DNA of 53,779 bases, taken from assembly GCF_004348725.1 (NCBI RefSeq), contig NZ_SMKR01000026.1, positions 1 to 53,779 on the forward strand, in the 5' to 3' direction. Both the position numbers and the translations under genes were made by a program. The notes under the pieces were generated by a model. It ran no database searches. It was not told the origin of the DNA and worked only from the letters and a program-made list of their open reading frames with translations. This DNA comes from Kribbella turkmenica (GTDB lineage Bacteria > Actinomycetota > Actinomycetes > Propionibacteriales > Kribbellaceae). Below are positions 37,327-46,583 of this stretch, one piece after another (within the stretch, counting starts at the first letter, position 1; the number at the start of each line of letters is the position of its first letter).

Positions 37327-38340
37327 TCACCGCACCACCGCGGCATACTGTGGCAATAATTCAGCGCCGAGCGATTGCTTGATGTCCAGCATTCCCTTGC
37401 CGATAATCACCTGCTCTTTGGATGCCTCGATCGCCCAGCCGACCAGCAGCTGATACAGATTCGTGTAGAGATTCAGGTCGGGGAATCTGGCTCTAACGAT
37501 AGGAAGCGCCGAGTAGTGTCGCAAGACCGGTCGATCACGGTGGTCGAACACGGTGCCGATCGCGAGCAGCACACCGGTCGATCGATCCCGATAGCAGATC
37601 GCGAGGACATCAGGCTGGCGGAGCAGCTCCGCCAGGTACCCGGTGCTCTGCGGAAGCGGGCTGAACGGCCCCCCGCCGTACTTCCTCTCGTTGTGTCGCA
37701 GCAACGCCACAGTCTCGGCCACCTCGAGCGAGGCACCGGGAACCAGGGCGACCTCGACAGCCGAGCCCTCGGACAGCGCACGCTCGGTCTGGCGGAGCTT
37801 GTAGCGGCGCTTGCGCGACAAGCCTGCGCGCCACTTCTCGACGGATGACCAGCCCGTGGTGTGCAGCACCGCCAGTGGCTCGGTGGGACGTGACAACAGC
37901 CGCCGACGCCCGAGGGCCTCGAACTCGCTGTCGACCAGCTGGCGCAACAGTGTGGCCTGACAACCCAGGCCGAGACTGCGTCGCATCGCGCGCGAGTAGC
38001 TCAGCAGCAGGTCGGTCGTGGACATGTCCGGCACAGCCCACCACCCTTGCGCCGAACCCGTCCCTGGCGACCTGACATCCACGCCACCGGCCCACCGGTT
38101 CCGACCTGGTCCTATGAATCCACGGCGCCGTACCGGAAGGCCAACCCAACACGTAGCGACGACACCCCGGACCTCTGATCCCGCCTTCAGTACGGCGAGA
38201 ATCAGCGCCGTACGGCTGGACCAGTCTTGCACTGTCTGTACGTTCCACGCCCAATCGGCCCGCAACCCGGCACGTTCTCGCAGGGCACGCCAGTACGCCG
38301 GCTCCGGGTCGTAGCGGGGATCGAGTACCTCCCACTTCAT
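37327..38340 (-). CDS. GNAT/BioF2-like acyltransferase (PF13480 type)
   Basis: 337 residues from ATG 38340. The segment KWRAGLSRKRRYKLRQTERAL, then VALLRHNERKYGGGPF and LAICYRDRSTGVLLAIGTVF, follows the acetyltransferase domain common in exopolysaccharide and FemAB-like proteins. It likely transfers an acyl or aminoacyl group to a sugar or peptide acceptor. Its ATG overlaps the preceding stop (ATGA), so it is the translationally coupled last gene of the 37.3-43.7 kb operon. Confidence 0.75.
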   Translation of the reverse strand: MKWEVLDPRYDPEPAYWRALRERAGLRADWAWNVQTVQDWSSRTALILAVLKAGSEVRGVVATCWVGLPVRRRGFIGPGRNRWAGGVDVRSPGTGSAQGWWAVPDMSTTDLLLSYSRAMRRSLGLGCQATLLRQLVDSEFEALGRRRLLSRPTEPLAVLHTTGWSSVEKWRAGLSRKRRYKLRQTERALSEGSAVEVALVPGASLEVAETVALLRHNERKYGGGPFSPLPQSTGYLAELLRQPDVLAICYRDRSTGVLLAIGTVFDHRDRPVLRHYSALPIVRARFPDLNLYTNLYQLLVGWAIEASKEQVIIGKGMLDIKQSLGAELLPQYAAVVR

Positions 38341-38855
38341 CGAGTCACCGCCGGAGTCCCATGTGACCGGCACTGGACGACCCGTTTGCCCACGGGCTCA
38401 TCGATGAGGATGTCCACGAAGCGAGGCGACGACTGCCGAAGAAGGGTGAAGGCCGGGCCGGCTTTCGTCTCGCGTGCGTACACTCTCGGCCAGTCCAGAT
38501 GCCACGCGCCGCAGTCACGCCGCGTACCCAGGTCTCCGAGCGCCGGGTCGTGAAGGACCTCGCGCGCCCCGCCGCCGTCCATCGCCAGGACATTGCACGC
38601 TCCGCGCTGCGGATCCGGATGCTCGGTCCCGCCGGCCAGGGGAACCAGGTCGGCCAAACGCCTGGTCGCCTCCGTGACATGTATCGCGCCATCACTCTCG
38701 CCGTACCGCCCCAGAACCAAGACCGGCTCGGTCCGCCCGGCGAGTGCCCACTTCTCGCGGTAGAGCGGGACCGTACGGAAGCTCGATAGAACGACCCGCC
38801 GATACGCGAGCCGCCACCACGCCTGATGGACCGGGGTCCATCGAACGCTAGCCAC
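38337..38855 (-). CDS. Unrecognised 172-residue operon protein
   Basis: GTG 38855 follows GAGAGGAGCGAGC. The protein starts VASVRWTPVHQAWWRLAYRR and includes VPLYREKWALAG, which faintly recalls the N-terminus of phenylacetate-CoA-ligase-like adenylating enzymes, but no adenylation core follows. LVLGRYGESDGAIHVTEATR, CNVLAMDGGGAREVLHDPAL and FVDILIDEPVGKRVVQCRSH are otherwise unfamiliar. Its stop overlaps the next gene's ATG. It probably supports the same pathway as its neighbours. I do not assign a function. Confidence 0.7.
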   Translation of the reverse strand: MASVRWTPVHQAWWRLAYRRVVLSSFRTVPLYREKWALAGRTEPVLVLGRYGESDGAIHVTEATRRLADLVPLAGGTEHPDPQRGACNVLAMDGGGAREVLHDPALGDLGTRRDCGAWHLDWPRVYARETKAGPAFTLLRQSSPRFVDILIDEPVGKRVVQCRSHGTPAVTR

Positions 38856-39508
38856 GCTCGCTCCTCTCGGACACGGCTGTGTCGACCCAACGCTCCAGAG
38901 GCACTGCCAGCCAGTGCGGTGATTGCGAGCACCACATGAACGGCCAAGAAGACGAGAGCCGTGCCCACAGACGGCGGAGCGCCGGCGAAGACCGTGATGT
39001 GAGAAGCCCACTCCAACTTCGCAGGTCGCCCTTCCGGCCAGTCGAACATCGCCCAGAACGTCAGGTCGTTCAGCCCCGAGACCACGAGCAGGACGGCCGC
39101 AACACCGACCTTGAGCACAGTTGCGGTCCGTGCCCCGCCAAGTCGGTACGCCAGCAGCGCGAACAGCATGAGATAGGTGACGATGAAGAGCTGGATCTGG
39201 TACACCGGCTGGAACGCGCCCTCGGCTCCCGTCGTACGACCTTCGCCGTAGGCAAGGATCCGCAGGACGAGCTCGGTGTCCCCGACGGACATGTATCCGA
39301 GCATGGCCACGATCAGCAGAACCGGGCCCCAACGACGTAGTGGCAGTGTCGCCACGGCGATGACAGCCAGCGCCAGCGGACTCAACTTGAACAGCCACTC
39401 TCCCAGGTTGTCCAGCGTTCGATCGGGCGGCAGTACGACCATGATCAGTCCGGCAAGCACGCCGGCGGGCACAGCCGCCCACGGGCGAGACCCAGCCCCG
39501 CCTGTCAT
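38345..39508 (-). CDS. Polytopic membrane protein, frameshifted near its C-terminus
   Basis: From ATG 39508 the first 200 residues carry about six helices (PLALAVIAVATLPLRRWGP, QLFIVTYLMLFALLAYRLGG, ATVLKVGVAAVLLVVSGLND). After VLAITALAG the reading becomes a shadow of the next gene and runs to 38345. A doubled CTGG (plus 38907-38914) explains it: removing one copy gives ITALAVPLERWVDTAVSERS, ending ERG at a TAG at 38850-38848 that overlaps the next gene's GTG. So the ancestral gene was about 38848-39508 and translationally coupled. As read, it overlaps its neighbour by about 500 bases. No known family recognised. Confidence 0.65.
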   Translation of the reverse strand: MTGGAGSRPWAAVPAGVLAGLIMVVLPPDRTLDNLGEWLFKLSPLALAVIAVATLPLRRWGPVLLIVAMLGYMSVGDTELVLRILAYGEGRTTGAEGAFQPVYQIQLFIVTYLMLFALLAYRLGGARTATVLKVGVAAVLLVVSGLNDLTFWAMFDWPEGRPAKLEWASHITVFAGAPPSVGTALVFLAVHVVLAITALAGSASGALGRHSRVREERAWLAFDGPRSIRRGGGSRIGGSFYRASVRSRSTARSGHSPGGPSRSWFWGGTARVMARYMSRRRPGVWPTWFPWPAGPSIRIRSAERAMSWRWTAAGRARSFTTRRSETWVRGVTAARGIWTGRECTHARRKPARPSPFFGSRRLASWTSSSMSPWANGSSSAGHMGLRR

Positions 39509-39526
39509 AGAGTTTCCGGAGCCGAT

Positions 39527-41176
39527 TCATGCCGCTCCGCCAGGCGTCTTGTCGACCCAGAAGGAACCAAGTGCGATCGCGTCGCTGTCGGTCTTGAGGA
39601 AGCAGGAGACCGCGTCCTCCGGCGTACACACGATCGGCTCGTTGTTGTCGTTGAACGACGTGTTCATGACCATCGGCACCCCGGTCAGCTTCTCGAAGTG
39701 GCTGATCATGTCCCAGTACAGAGGGTTGTCGTCGCGGCTGACCGTCTGCACCCTCGCCGTCCCGTCGACGTGCGTGATTGCCGGCACCACCGAGCGCTTG
39801 CCCGCCAGTACGTCGAAGACCAGCAGCATGACCGCGGACGGGTAGCCGCTGGCGAAGAACTCGCTCGCGCGCTCGACCAAGCAGGACGGGGCGAAGGGCC
39901 GGAACGCCTCACGGTGTTTCACCTTTTCGTTCATCCGAGCCTTCGATTGCGGGTCTCGCGGGTCGGCCAGCAACGAGCGATTCCCCGAGGCGCGAGGACC
40001 GCACTCCATGCGGCCTTGCATCCAGCCCACGATCTTGCCTTGTGCCACCTGCGCAGCGGTACGCTCCGCGATGTCGTCTGCAAGTTCGTACTCGAGACCC
40101 GCCACTTTCAGGGCCAGTTCGATCTCAGCGTCGGTGAACTCCGGACCCGTGTACAGGTATCCGCTCGTAGGTCGCGGTGCATGCTGCTCGGCGACGCTGA
40201 CCTGGAGAGCTGCGCCGAGCGCTGAGCCGTCATCGGCGGCCGCAGACTGGGCGAAGAAGTCGTGTAGTGCTGTGGGACCGGGTTCTCAGCGGTGACCTTG
40301 GTGCGCTCCCGTGCTGGGCCGAAGGTCTTCAGAAACTTGGCCGACATCATGTGCTTGCCGGACCGGTGATGCTGGAACCGATCAAGATTCAACTCATACC
40401 GGCCGTCAGAACCCAGCTCCACAAGATCCTTGAAAGCATCGATGTACGTGTCCCGTCCGAACGGGGCGAGACCCATCACCTTGCCCTCGTCCATTGTCGG
40501 CCAGAAGTCGAGGTATCCCGTGACGCACGCATACAGCGCCCCGAGCGAGTGCGGGAACTTGATTCTCTTCAGATCGGTGATCTCGTTGCCTCGTCCTACG
40601 AAGAGGCACGTGCTGGTGCCATCGCTGCCGATGCCGTCGAAGGTCATGACCGCGGCCTCGTCCCACGGGGAGACGAAGAACGCGCTGGCGGCGTGCGCAC
40701 GATGGTGGTCGATGAGCCGGACGTCGAACTTGGTCGGACCGTCGAAGTCCAAGGCCCTCTTGAGGTCACGTCCGAGTGTGCAGCTACGCTTGATGTGTCC
40801 CAGCACCGCACCACCGACGTGATAGTCGTCGACTCCCTTGCCGCCGTTCCGGAATGTCTCGACCAGACCGGCCCCACGGCCTTCCTGGTCGCCCGTCTCG
40901 TTCCGGAAGATCTGCATCGTTGCGGGGAAGTACTTGGCGAAGACCCGCGCGGGCGTGGACTGCCTCGGGCCAGCGTTGCCAGAAATAGGCGACGTGATCG
41001 ACGTCGGCCACGGTGATCCCGCCCTGCCGTAGGCAGAACTTGATCACATCGGTCGGGAATCTGCCGTCGTGCTTGATTCGGCTGAAGCGCTCCTGCTCGG
41101 CGAACGCGATGATTTCGCCGTCCCGGACAAGGGCGGCCGCGGCGTCGTGATGCCGGCTGATACCGAGTACGTACAT
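39527..41176 (-). pseudogene. Carbamoyltransferase (NodU/CmcH type), two frameshifts
   Basis: Three collinear pieces in three frames make a full carbamoyltransferase of about 548 residues. Piece 1 starts MYVLGISRHHDAAAALVRDG (ATG 41176). Piece 2 holds the catalytic-type HHRAHAASAFFVSPWDEAAV and FDGIGSDGTSTCLFVGRGNE. Piece 3 holds KIVGWMQGRMECGPRASGNR and MVMNTSFNDNNEPIVCTPED. The joins need one extra base each, near 40943-40953 and 40261-40268. Intact, it would carbamoylate a sugar or metabolite hydroxyl. The rest of the sequence is well conserved, so the breaks are either recent or sequencing errors. Confidence 0.88.
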
Positions 41177-41191
41177 GGATCGCTCCGCGAG

Positions 41192-42445
41192 TCAGAGAGT
41201 GGATGTGATTCGAAGTTCTGGGTGCCGCCGTCCCAGCAGGACGCGCAGAACAGCGGCCTTGACGGCAGACGAGAGGACCAGCGCGCAGAGGCCGCCTGCG
41301 GCGCCGACGGCAGGGACGAGTGCGGCAGCAAAGCCGGCCGAGGCCAATGCCCCGACCGTCGCCGCGGCGGAAGTGCTGCTCAGAATGCGGCTATCGGTGT
41401 TCTCCAGCAAGAAGGTGCCGTACATGACAGCCATCGCCAACCCGAAGTAGATCGCCAGGAGGACGCAGAGCGCCAGGGTGGACGACGCCAGCGCCACCAC
41501 ACCGCTTACGTGCAGTACGCCGTACGCCGAGATGAGCACCGCACAAGCAGCGCCACCGCCGACCGCGATGCCGAGGAGCCGGTATGCCCGGACTCTGCCG
41601 TCGTGGCCACGCGCACCTCGAAGGCGGGCGGCGGCCGCCGGCTGGTACAGCTTGAGCAAGTAGAGCATCGTCGCGACCAACAGGCTCGCGACCATGAGCG
41701 CCAAGAACAGCGGACCGCTCTGCTCGGTCTTGTTCACCAGCATCAGCACCAGGAAGACAGCTGAGATCGCCGCCACGTCCATCAGGTCCGAAAGTCCAAG
41801 CAGGGACGCGTTGCGGCCGAAGATCACCGTGAGTCGACGCCGGCTCAACGGACCGACGATCCAAATCCTCGGGAGTGCAGCCAACGAGAGCCCCGTGACC
41901 ACGGTCATGCCCGCCAGCTGCAACAGCAAGTAGATCGTCGGTGACAAGCCGAGTCGCCAGGTGGCCGCAGTGACAGTGACGTTGACGATCGTGACTGCGC
42001 CGAACGCGACCGCATCGAGTTCCGGGCGCCCCGACAGTCGATGGAGGCCTGAGACTGTCATCAGAAATCCGGCCATCGCCGACCAACTCGCCGCCGCGAC
42101 GTACAGCGTCGCCATCGGCTGCGGGTTGATCACGAGGCACAGGCCGAGAACCGCCAGTAATCCAACCCCAGGGAGTGCAGCGAATCTCAGAGTCAGCCGC
42201 GCGATGTCCGGTATCAGCCTCCGCACCCGGGCCGATGAGGTCAAAGCGGCCTTCTCTGCCGCGTTCGTGACGAACGCCAACCAGGCGCAAGCGGCCATCG
42301 CGTTGGCGAACTGACCGAAGGTCTGCATGCTCCACAGCGCGGTCAGCACGACCGCGGAGCCTTGGTTGCTCACCCTGAAGACGCTGCGACCACCCACGAG
42401 CCGTACGACGTCCGCGATCGCCGGACGGCTCGTCCACACACTCAC
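41192..42445 (-). CDS. Flippase-like 12-helix membrane protein (polysaccharide type)
   Basis: 417 residues with about twelve hydrophobic helices and short basic loops, e.g. VFRVSNQGSAVVLTALWSMQ, TIYLLLQLAGMTVVTGLSLA and VAAISAVFLVLMLVNKTEQSG. The overall layout resembles Wzx/MATE-type exporters of lipid-linked sugars, but there is no single diagnostic motif. Its start overlaps the ATP-grasp stop by four bases (ATGA), and it lies 15 bp before the carbamoyltransferase. It probably moves the product or intermediate of this operon across the membrane. Confidence 0.72.
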   Translation of the reverse strand: MSVWTSRPAIADVVRLVGGRSVFRVSNQGSAVVLTALWSMQTFGQFANAMAACAWLAFVTNAAEKAALTSSARVRRLIPDIARLTLRFAALPGVGLLAVLGLCLVINPQPMATLYVAAASWSAMAGFLMTVSGLHRLSGRPELDAVAFGAVTIVNVTVTAATWRLGLSPTIYLLLQLAGMTVVTGLSLAALPRIWIVGPLSRRRLTVIFGRNASLLGLSDLMDVAAISAVFLVLMLVNKTEQSGPLFLALMVASLLVATMLYLLKLYQPAAAARLRGARGHDGRVRAYRLLGIAVGGGAACAVLISAYGVLHVSGVVALASSTLALCVLLAIYFGLAMAVMYGTFLLENTDSRILSSTSAAATVGALASAGFAAALVPAVGAAGGLCALVLSSAVKAAVLRVLLGRRHPELRITSTL

Positions 42446-43521
42446 GGCGATTCCAATTCAACTTGTACCAGCCGTTGAGCTGTTCTCGCGCTCGCCTGCA
42501 CCGCGGCGGGGGTGTCGCCCGACAGCACGTAGTACCCGATCTTGTGAGCGGCCTGGGTGTAGGGCTCGACCAGATCCCCCGGCTCGACGAACATTCGCAT
42601 CGAGACGAACCCTGGCAGCGCGGCGAGCTCGCCAAGTCCGTGGATCGCCCGCAGGCGACCCGGCGTTTCTGCGGTGACGACCGACAAAATGACCTGTCGA
42701 GGCTCGTGCGGATTCACAGCCGCGACGTCACCGACCGCAAGGGAGATGGTCGCGGTCAGCAGGTCGACTCCGTACGCCGTCTCGACCAGTTCGGCGATCC
42801 CATTTCCGCCGGTTCGAGCCTCCATCTCGATCAGGTACAGGTCGCCGTCCGACAACACCAGATCCAGGTTGAGCGGACCGCTCGCATAATCAAGCTCTTC
42901 GCACAGCCGGCGCAGCATCTCACCAAGCCGGCGGTCGACATCCGACGGCAGGTCGGCCGGAAGGGTCAGGCGCTCGGTGATGAAGTACGGGGACGGAGTC
43001 AAGACCCGCGCGCTGACGGCGTAAAGGACGACCTGACGATTGTCGACCAGCGCTTCAACCGTCAGCGGCATCCCCTCGACGTACTCTTCGACAGTTACCC
43101 GTCGGGACGGCGAATGTTCCAGCGCCCGAGGGGTTGCCTGCGTGAGTGAGTCTGGCCTCAAACAAAGAACGACACCGCGGCTGCCGGTACTGTCGACCGG
43201 TTTCACCAGCGTCGGGAATCTCAGTGCCCGCGCCGCCTCACAGAGCTCGGGGACCGTCGAACCCGCCACGGAGGCGTAGTGCGGAAACCCGAGCTGCCCA
43301 CAGATCTCACGAAACATGGACTTGTCGTTGGACGACCGGACCGCCAGTTCGGAGGCTGCCCCTGGCAGCTTCCAGTGCCTCGCGAGCCATCGCTGAGACG
43401 GCAGCGCGAGATCGCTCGCGGGACCGAGCACGCCCGCCATGTCGTCGCGGCCGGCGAGAGCCGCCGCCACCTTCTCGGCGTCCCGTGTGCTCACCTGGAC
43501 GAACTCGTCGGCGTGCGCCAC
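42442..43521 (-). CDS. ATP-grasp ligase, N-terminus truncated
   Basis: 359 residues from GTG 43521 (VAHADEFVQVSTRDAEKVAA). The ATP-grasp core is clear: SNDKSMFREICGQLGFPHYA, FPTLVKPVDSTGSRGVVLCL, VTVEEYVEGMPLTVEALVD and the metal site LNLDLVLSDGDLYLIEMEAR. Family members normally begin with a Rossmann-like subdomain of about 45 residues that is absent. Directly upstream is the N-terminal piece of an epimerase in another frame, so a deletion appears to have fused two genes here. It would join a carboxylate to an amine or thiol using ATP, if still active. Confidence 0.78.
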   Translation of the reverse strand: MAHADEFVQVSTRDAEKVAAALAGRDDMAGVLGPASDLALPSQRWLARHWKLPGAASELAVRSSNDKSMFREICGQLGFPHYASVAGSTVPELCEAARALRFPTLVKPVDSTGSRGVVLCLRPDSLTQATPRALEHSPSRRVTVEEYVEGMPLTVEALVDNRQVVLYAVSARVLTPSPYFITERLTLPADLPSDVDRRLGEMLRRLCEELDYASGPLNLDLVLSDGDLYLIEMEARTGGNGIAELVETAYGVDLLTATISLAVGDVAAVNPHEPRQVILSVVTAETPGRLRAIHGLGELAALPGFVSMRMFVEPGDLVEPYTQAAHKIGYYVLSGDTPAAVQASARTAQRLVQVELESP

Positions 43522-43714
43522 AGCCGGTGCCGCTGAGTGCTGCGAGTTCGACCATCGCCGTGCTGTCTCGTATGTCACCGAGAACGAGCTCGCTCCGCGC
43601 TCCGGCATCTCGCCCACGATGGTCGAACACCACTGGCACGTGCCCACGCCGGATCAATCCCTCGCAGACATACGTCCCGATGAAGCCATTACCTCCGGCA
43701 ACCCCAACCCTCAC
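43522..43714 (-). pseudogene. NAD-dependent epimerase/dehydratase, 5' fragment
   Basis: GTG 43714 after CGGAG starts VRVGVAGGNGFIGTYVCEGL, the glycine-rich NAD-binding motif of extended SDR epimerases, then VVFDHRGRDAG and LVLGDIRDSTAMVELAALS. Homology stops near 43540 and the sequence runs into the ATP-grasp gene in a different frame. Only about 60 of the usual 300 residues remain. It is the first gene after the operon promoter, so it marks the original operon start. Confidence 0.8.
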
Positions 43715-43953
43715 TGTGATTCTCCGATCGAGCGGACAGTCGTCAACCACATGACCGTGCGGTCATGCCTCACTGTTCAGCCGAGCGGTCATCTACGCGT
43801 ACGCCGATTCGGTGCGACCTGGTTCCACGTTTGGCCAGACGTACTCAAGATCACGACGCGGAACTGTCGGGTGAACGGATTGCGTATCGAATGACGAGAC
43901 CAAACCTGTGGGCGGCAGGTACTTACCCATCGACCAATCCATGGGAGTTCGAT

Positions 43954-45633
43954 GTGAGGAAACTAAGGCGAATCGGCGCACTGGCGCTGATCGCGGCCCT
44001 GGCAGGGGGCACCGCGCAGCTGACGGCCGCGGAGAGCGCGCCGGCCGAGGCGAGCTCCGGCACGCCGGCCATCATCCAACTCGGCGACAGCTTCGCATCC
44101 GGTGAAGGCGGCGGCTGGATGGGAAACTCGAAGTCGTCGACGGGTAGCCGTCACGGCACCGATCTGGCAGCGTTTCAACTCGCCGGCGGCTGGAGCTACG
44201 CACCGGAGGAGAAAGTCTACGAGCCGAGCACCTATCGCGAGCAGAACGGTCACTGGGGCCAGAATCCCTGCCACAGAGGCAGAGAAGCACCGATCACCTG
44301 GGTAAAGCGCGCCTATCCCAGCGTGAGCAAGGTCGTCAACGTCGCCTGCTCCGGCGCCAAGAACAAGAACATCTGGATGCCGGCCAACGGCGGCCAAGAA
44401 CAACACCCGGGCATGAAGACGCAACTCCATGAGCTTATGTCCCGCATCTCGCCGAACGATGACGTCAAGCTGGTGTCGATCAGCGTCGGCGGCAACGATA
44501 TCAATGTCGGCGATAGCGCTGGATTCGGAAACCTCGTCGAGCAGTGCGCCATCGCTTGGGCCAACGCCTATTTGAACCCCAAACCCAAGGATGTCTTCTG
44601 CAAGGACGCGTTCGAGAGCGAAATCGGTCCCGCCGTCTCGAATGTGTTCTACGAGCAGCTCAGGACGATCGATCTCGTTCGTCAGACCCTCGCGGCGGAG
44701 GGCCAGCCGGTCGGCAGCTATCGACTCGTGTTGATGGGCTATCCGAGCATTACTCCCGCGGCCTTCAGCGACTGGGCTCCGATCACCGAGATCTCACATA
44801 TGGAGGAGAGGTGCCCAGTACGGCGCTTCGACTCCGGCTGGATCCACAGCCACCTGATCAAGCGACTCAACGACGTCATTCAGGCGGCCACTGAGGAACG
44901 GGGTGTCGGATTCATCGACCCGACTGACGCCTTCGACGGCCACCGCCTGTGCGAATCCGGCACCGTGCGTCTCCCCGGCTACCATCAGCAGGCACGCTAC
45001 GCTGAGTGGGTTCGCTACCTTGACGCGGACTACCCGTCATGGTCATCCGTCGGCAAATACCTCATCAACGGGGGTGGCACCGGCGACGAGGCTCTCAGCG
45101 TCCTCCTCAACTCGCAACGGAGTCTCGCCGAGTCCCTGCACCCGAACTACTGGGGTCAGCGTGCGCTCGGCAACTGCTTGCGGGAGTACTTCAAGGAGGC
45201 CAGTGAGACCGGGCCACCGATCAGGCGTTCCTGCTTCGTCGGTGGGGTCGGTGACTTCGACCATCCCGACTACATGGCGCTGAAGGATCTCCCGGCTCAC
45301 TCCAAGTTCACCGACACCGTCAACGCGACCATCGGCAACCCGATCACCCGCACGATCACAGTGCCAACTGGTGTGACGGCCGGCCACTACTTCCAGTGGC
45401 TTCCGGACATCTCTCACCCGCGGAAGGGGCAACTTCGGATTCACATCATCGCGCCCGACGGCACGCTCTTCGCGATGCGTGATTTCAACCCCGGAGACAC
45501 CGGTGCCTTCGGCAACGGCACTTCGACCAGGGACTACACCGGCGACCCCTCCGGAAAGTGGACCCTGAAGATCTGGGACAACGACCCGACGTACAACGGC
45601 ACCATGCACGGCTGGAGTCTGAAGCTCTTCTGA
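43954..45633 (+). CDS. Secreted SGNH/GDSL hydrolase with C-terminal P domain
   Basis: 559 residues from GTG 43954 after GGGAG; the earlier open frame lacks support. Signal peptide to about residue 35. Block I is IIQLGDSFASGEGGG (Ser), block III SISVGGNDINVG (Asn), and the late LHPNYWGQRALGNC carries the His. This is the secreted lipase/esterase type seen in actinomycetes. From about residue 445 a P/Homo-B-like beta domain follows (TRTITVPTGV, GQLRIHIIAPDGTLFAM, GKWTLKIWDND, MHGWSLKLF). A hairpin follows at 45647. Substrate unknown. Confidence 0.88.
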   Translation: MRKLRRIGALALIAALAGGTAQLTAAESAPAEASSGTPAIIQLGDSFASGEGGGWMGNSKSSTGSRHGTDLAAFQLAGGWSYAPEEKVYEPSTYREQNGHWGQNPCHRGREAPITWVKRAYPSVSKVVNVACSGAKNKNIWMPANGGQEQHPGMKTQLHELMSRISPNDDVKLVSISVGGNDINVGDSAGFGNLVEQCAIAWANAYLNPKPKDVFCKDAFESEIGPAVSNVFYEQLRTIDLVRQTLAAEGQPVGSYRLVLMGYPSITPAAFSDWAPITEISHMEERCPVRRFDSGWIHSHLIKRLNDVIQAATEERGVGFIDPTDAFDGHRLCESGTVRLPGYHQQARYAEWVRYLDADYPSWSSVGKYLINGGGTGDEALSVLLNSQRSLAESLHPNYWGQRALGNCLREYFKEASETGPPIRRSCFVGGVGDFDHPDYMALKDLPAHSKFTDTVNATIGNPITRTITVPTGVTAGHYFQWLPDISHPRKGQLRIHIIAPDGTLFAMRDFNPGDTGAFGNGTSTRDYTGDPSGKWTLKIWDNDPTYNGTMHGWSLKLF

Positions 45634-45646
45634 TCTCCGCCATCCA

Positions 45647-45675
45647 GGGGCGTCTGCGGGTACTGCAGGCGCCCC
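45647..45675. terminator. Hairpin after the GDSL hydrolase
   Basis: GGGGCGTCTGC (45647-45657) pairs with 45665-45675 with one G-T pair and a 7-base loop, 14 bp after the stop. Confidence 0.8.
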
Positions 45676-45721
45676 GTACTTCCACCAATCTCCTGACACC
45701 AGGGACCAGAAAGGCAGATAG

Positions 45722-46486
45722 ATGCAAATCAGGATGTCGAGGTTGTGGCGACTGGGCGCAGCCATCGTTGCCTCGATCACAGTGGCAACGACCGTTTCCC
45801 CGCCGTCCGCTGCGGCGGTGACGCCCAGCCAGGTCCTCTCGGCGATCTCGACGGCGTACGAGGCCTACGAGAAGCAGTTCGGCGGCGAGATGGATATCGA
45901 AGAGTCGACGACACAGATCCTCAACGCGATCGGGTCCGTCGAGACAAGCCTCATCGGCCATATCGATCTGCTCAGCTCGGCGACGATCAGAGCCTGCGCC
46001 CGGAGCGCGGTCATCAATGTGGCGGACATTCGCCTCATGACGAAGGACAGTCTGCAGTTCTTCGCCATGGCGGCCACAGACTGTGTTACGAAGGCCGATG
46101 CTTACATCACAGCGACGACCCACAAGCCTGCACTCAACGAAATGGGATTCGCCGTCAACACCGTCGGTCCGATCGCTCTGCTCGCACGCTCCAAGGCCGG
46201 CTTAACGACCCCCGTGCTCGAGAAGACCCTGACCCACGCGAACAACACGCTGGTGAAGAAGCTGAACCCGTCCTGCAGCGCCATCCCGCAGCCGAGTGAC
46301 AGTCCAGCGAGCCTCGAAGTGAAGCTCGTCTGCACAGCATTCAACGGCAAGCAGGGCGTCCGGTACGTCTTCGTTCAGAGGAACAGACCACTGCCGGTCT
46401 TCGACTACACCATCCCCCGCACTCAGGCCATGGTTGGCGCCAGTCACCCAGTAGGCCTCGCGGCCCTGGCCGAGCTCGCCGCGTAG
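45722..46486 (+). CDS. Secreted protein of unknown function
   Basis: 254 residues with a Sec signal peptide (LGAAIVASITVATTVSPPSA, cleavage near AAA-VTP). The mature part is mostly helical: VLSAISTAYEAYEKQFGGEM, then STTQILNAIGSVETSLIGHI, with four Cys (CARSA, DCVTK, SCSAI, VCTAF) that may form two disulfides. No enzymatic motif. It is monocistronic: a hairpin precedes it by 46 bp and a large one follows. I do not recognise the family. Confidence 0.75.
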   Translation: MQIRMSRLWRLGAAIVASITVATTVSPPSAAAVTPSQVLSAISTAYEAYEKQFGGEMDIEESTTQILNAIGSVETSLIGHIDLLSSATIRACARSAVINVADIRLMTKDSLQFFAMAATDCVTKADAYITATTHKPALNEMGFAVNTVGPIALLARSKAGLTTPVLEKTLTHANNTLVKKLNPSCSAIPQPSDSPASLEVKLVCTAFNGKQGVRYVFVQRNRPLPVFDYTIPRTQAMVGASHPVGLAALAELAA

Positions 46487-46529
46487 CGGGCCGCAGAATC
46501 TGGTTGCACAACGCAATGATTTCGGGGGT

Positions 46530-46583
46530 GGGCACAGCCCCAGGCTGACGAGCTCTGAGATTCGATCAGCCGGGGCTGTGCCC
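46530..46583. terminator. Long hairpin after the unknown secreted protein
   Basis: GGGCACAGCCCC plus GGCTGA (46530-46548) pairs with 46566-46583, one bulged A opposite a G, loop about 17 bases. It starts about 44 bp after the stop. Confidence 0.8.

Noticed and set aside
41391..42635. 414-codon minus-strand frame
   Set aside because: Out-of-frame shadow of the flippase gene.
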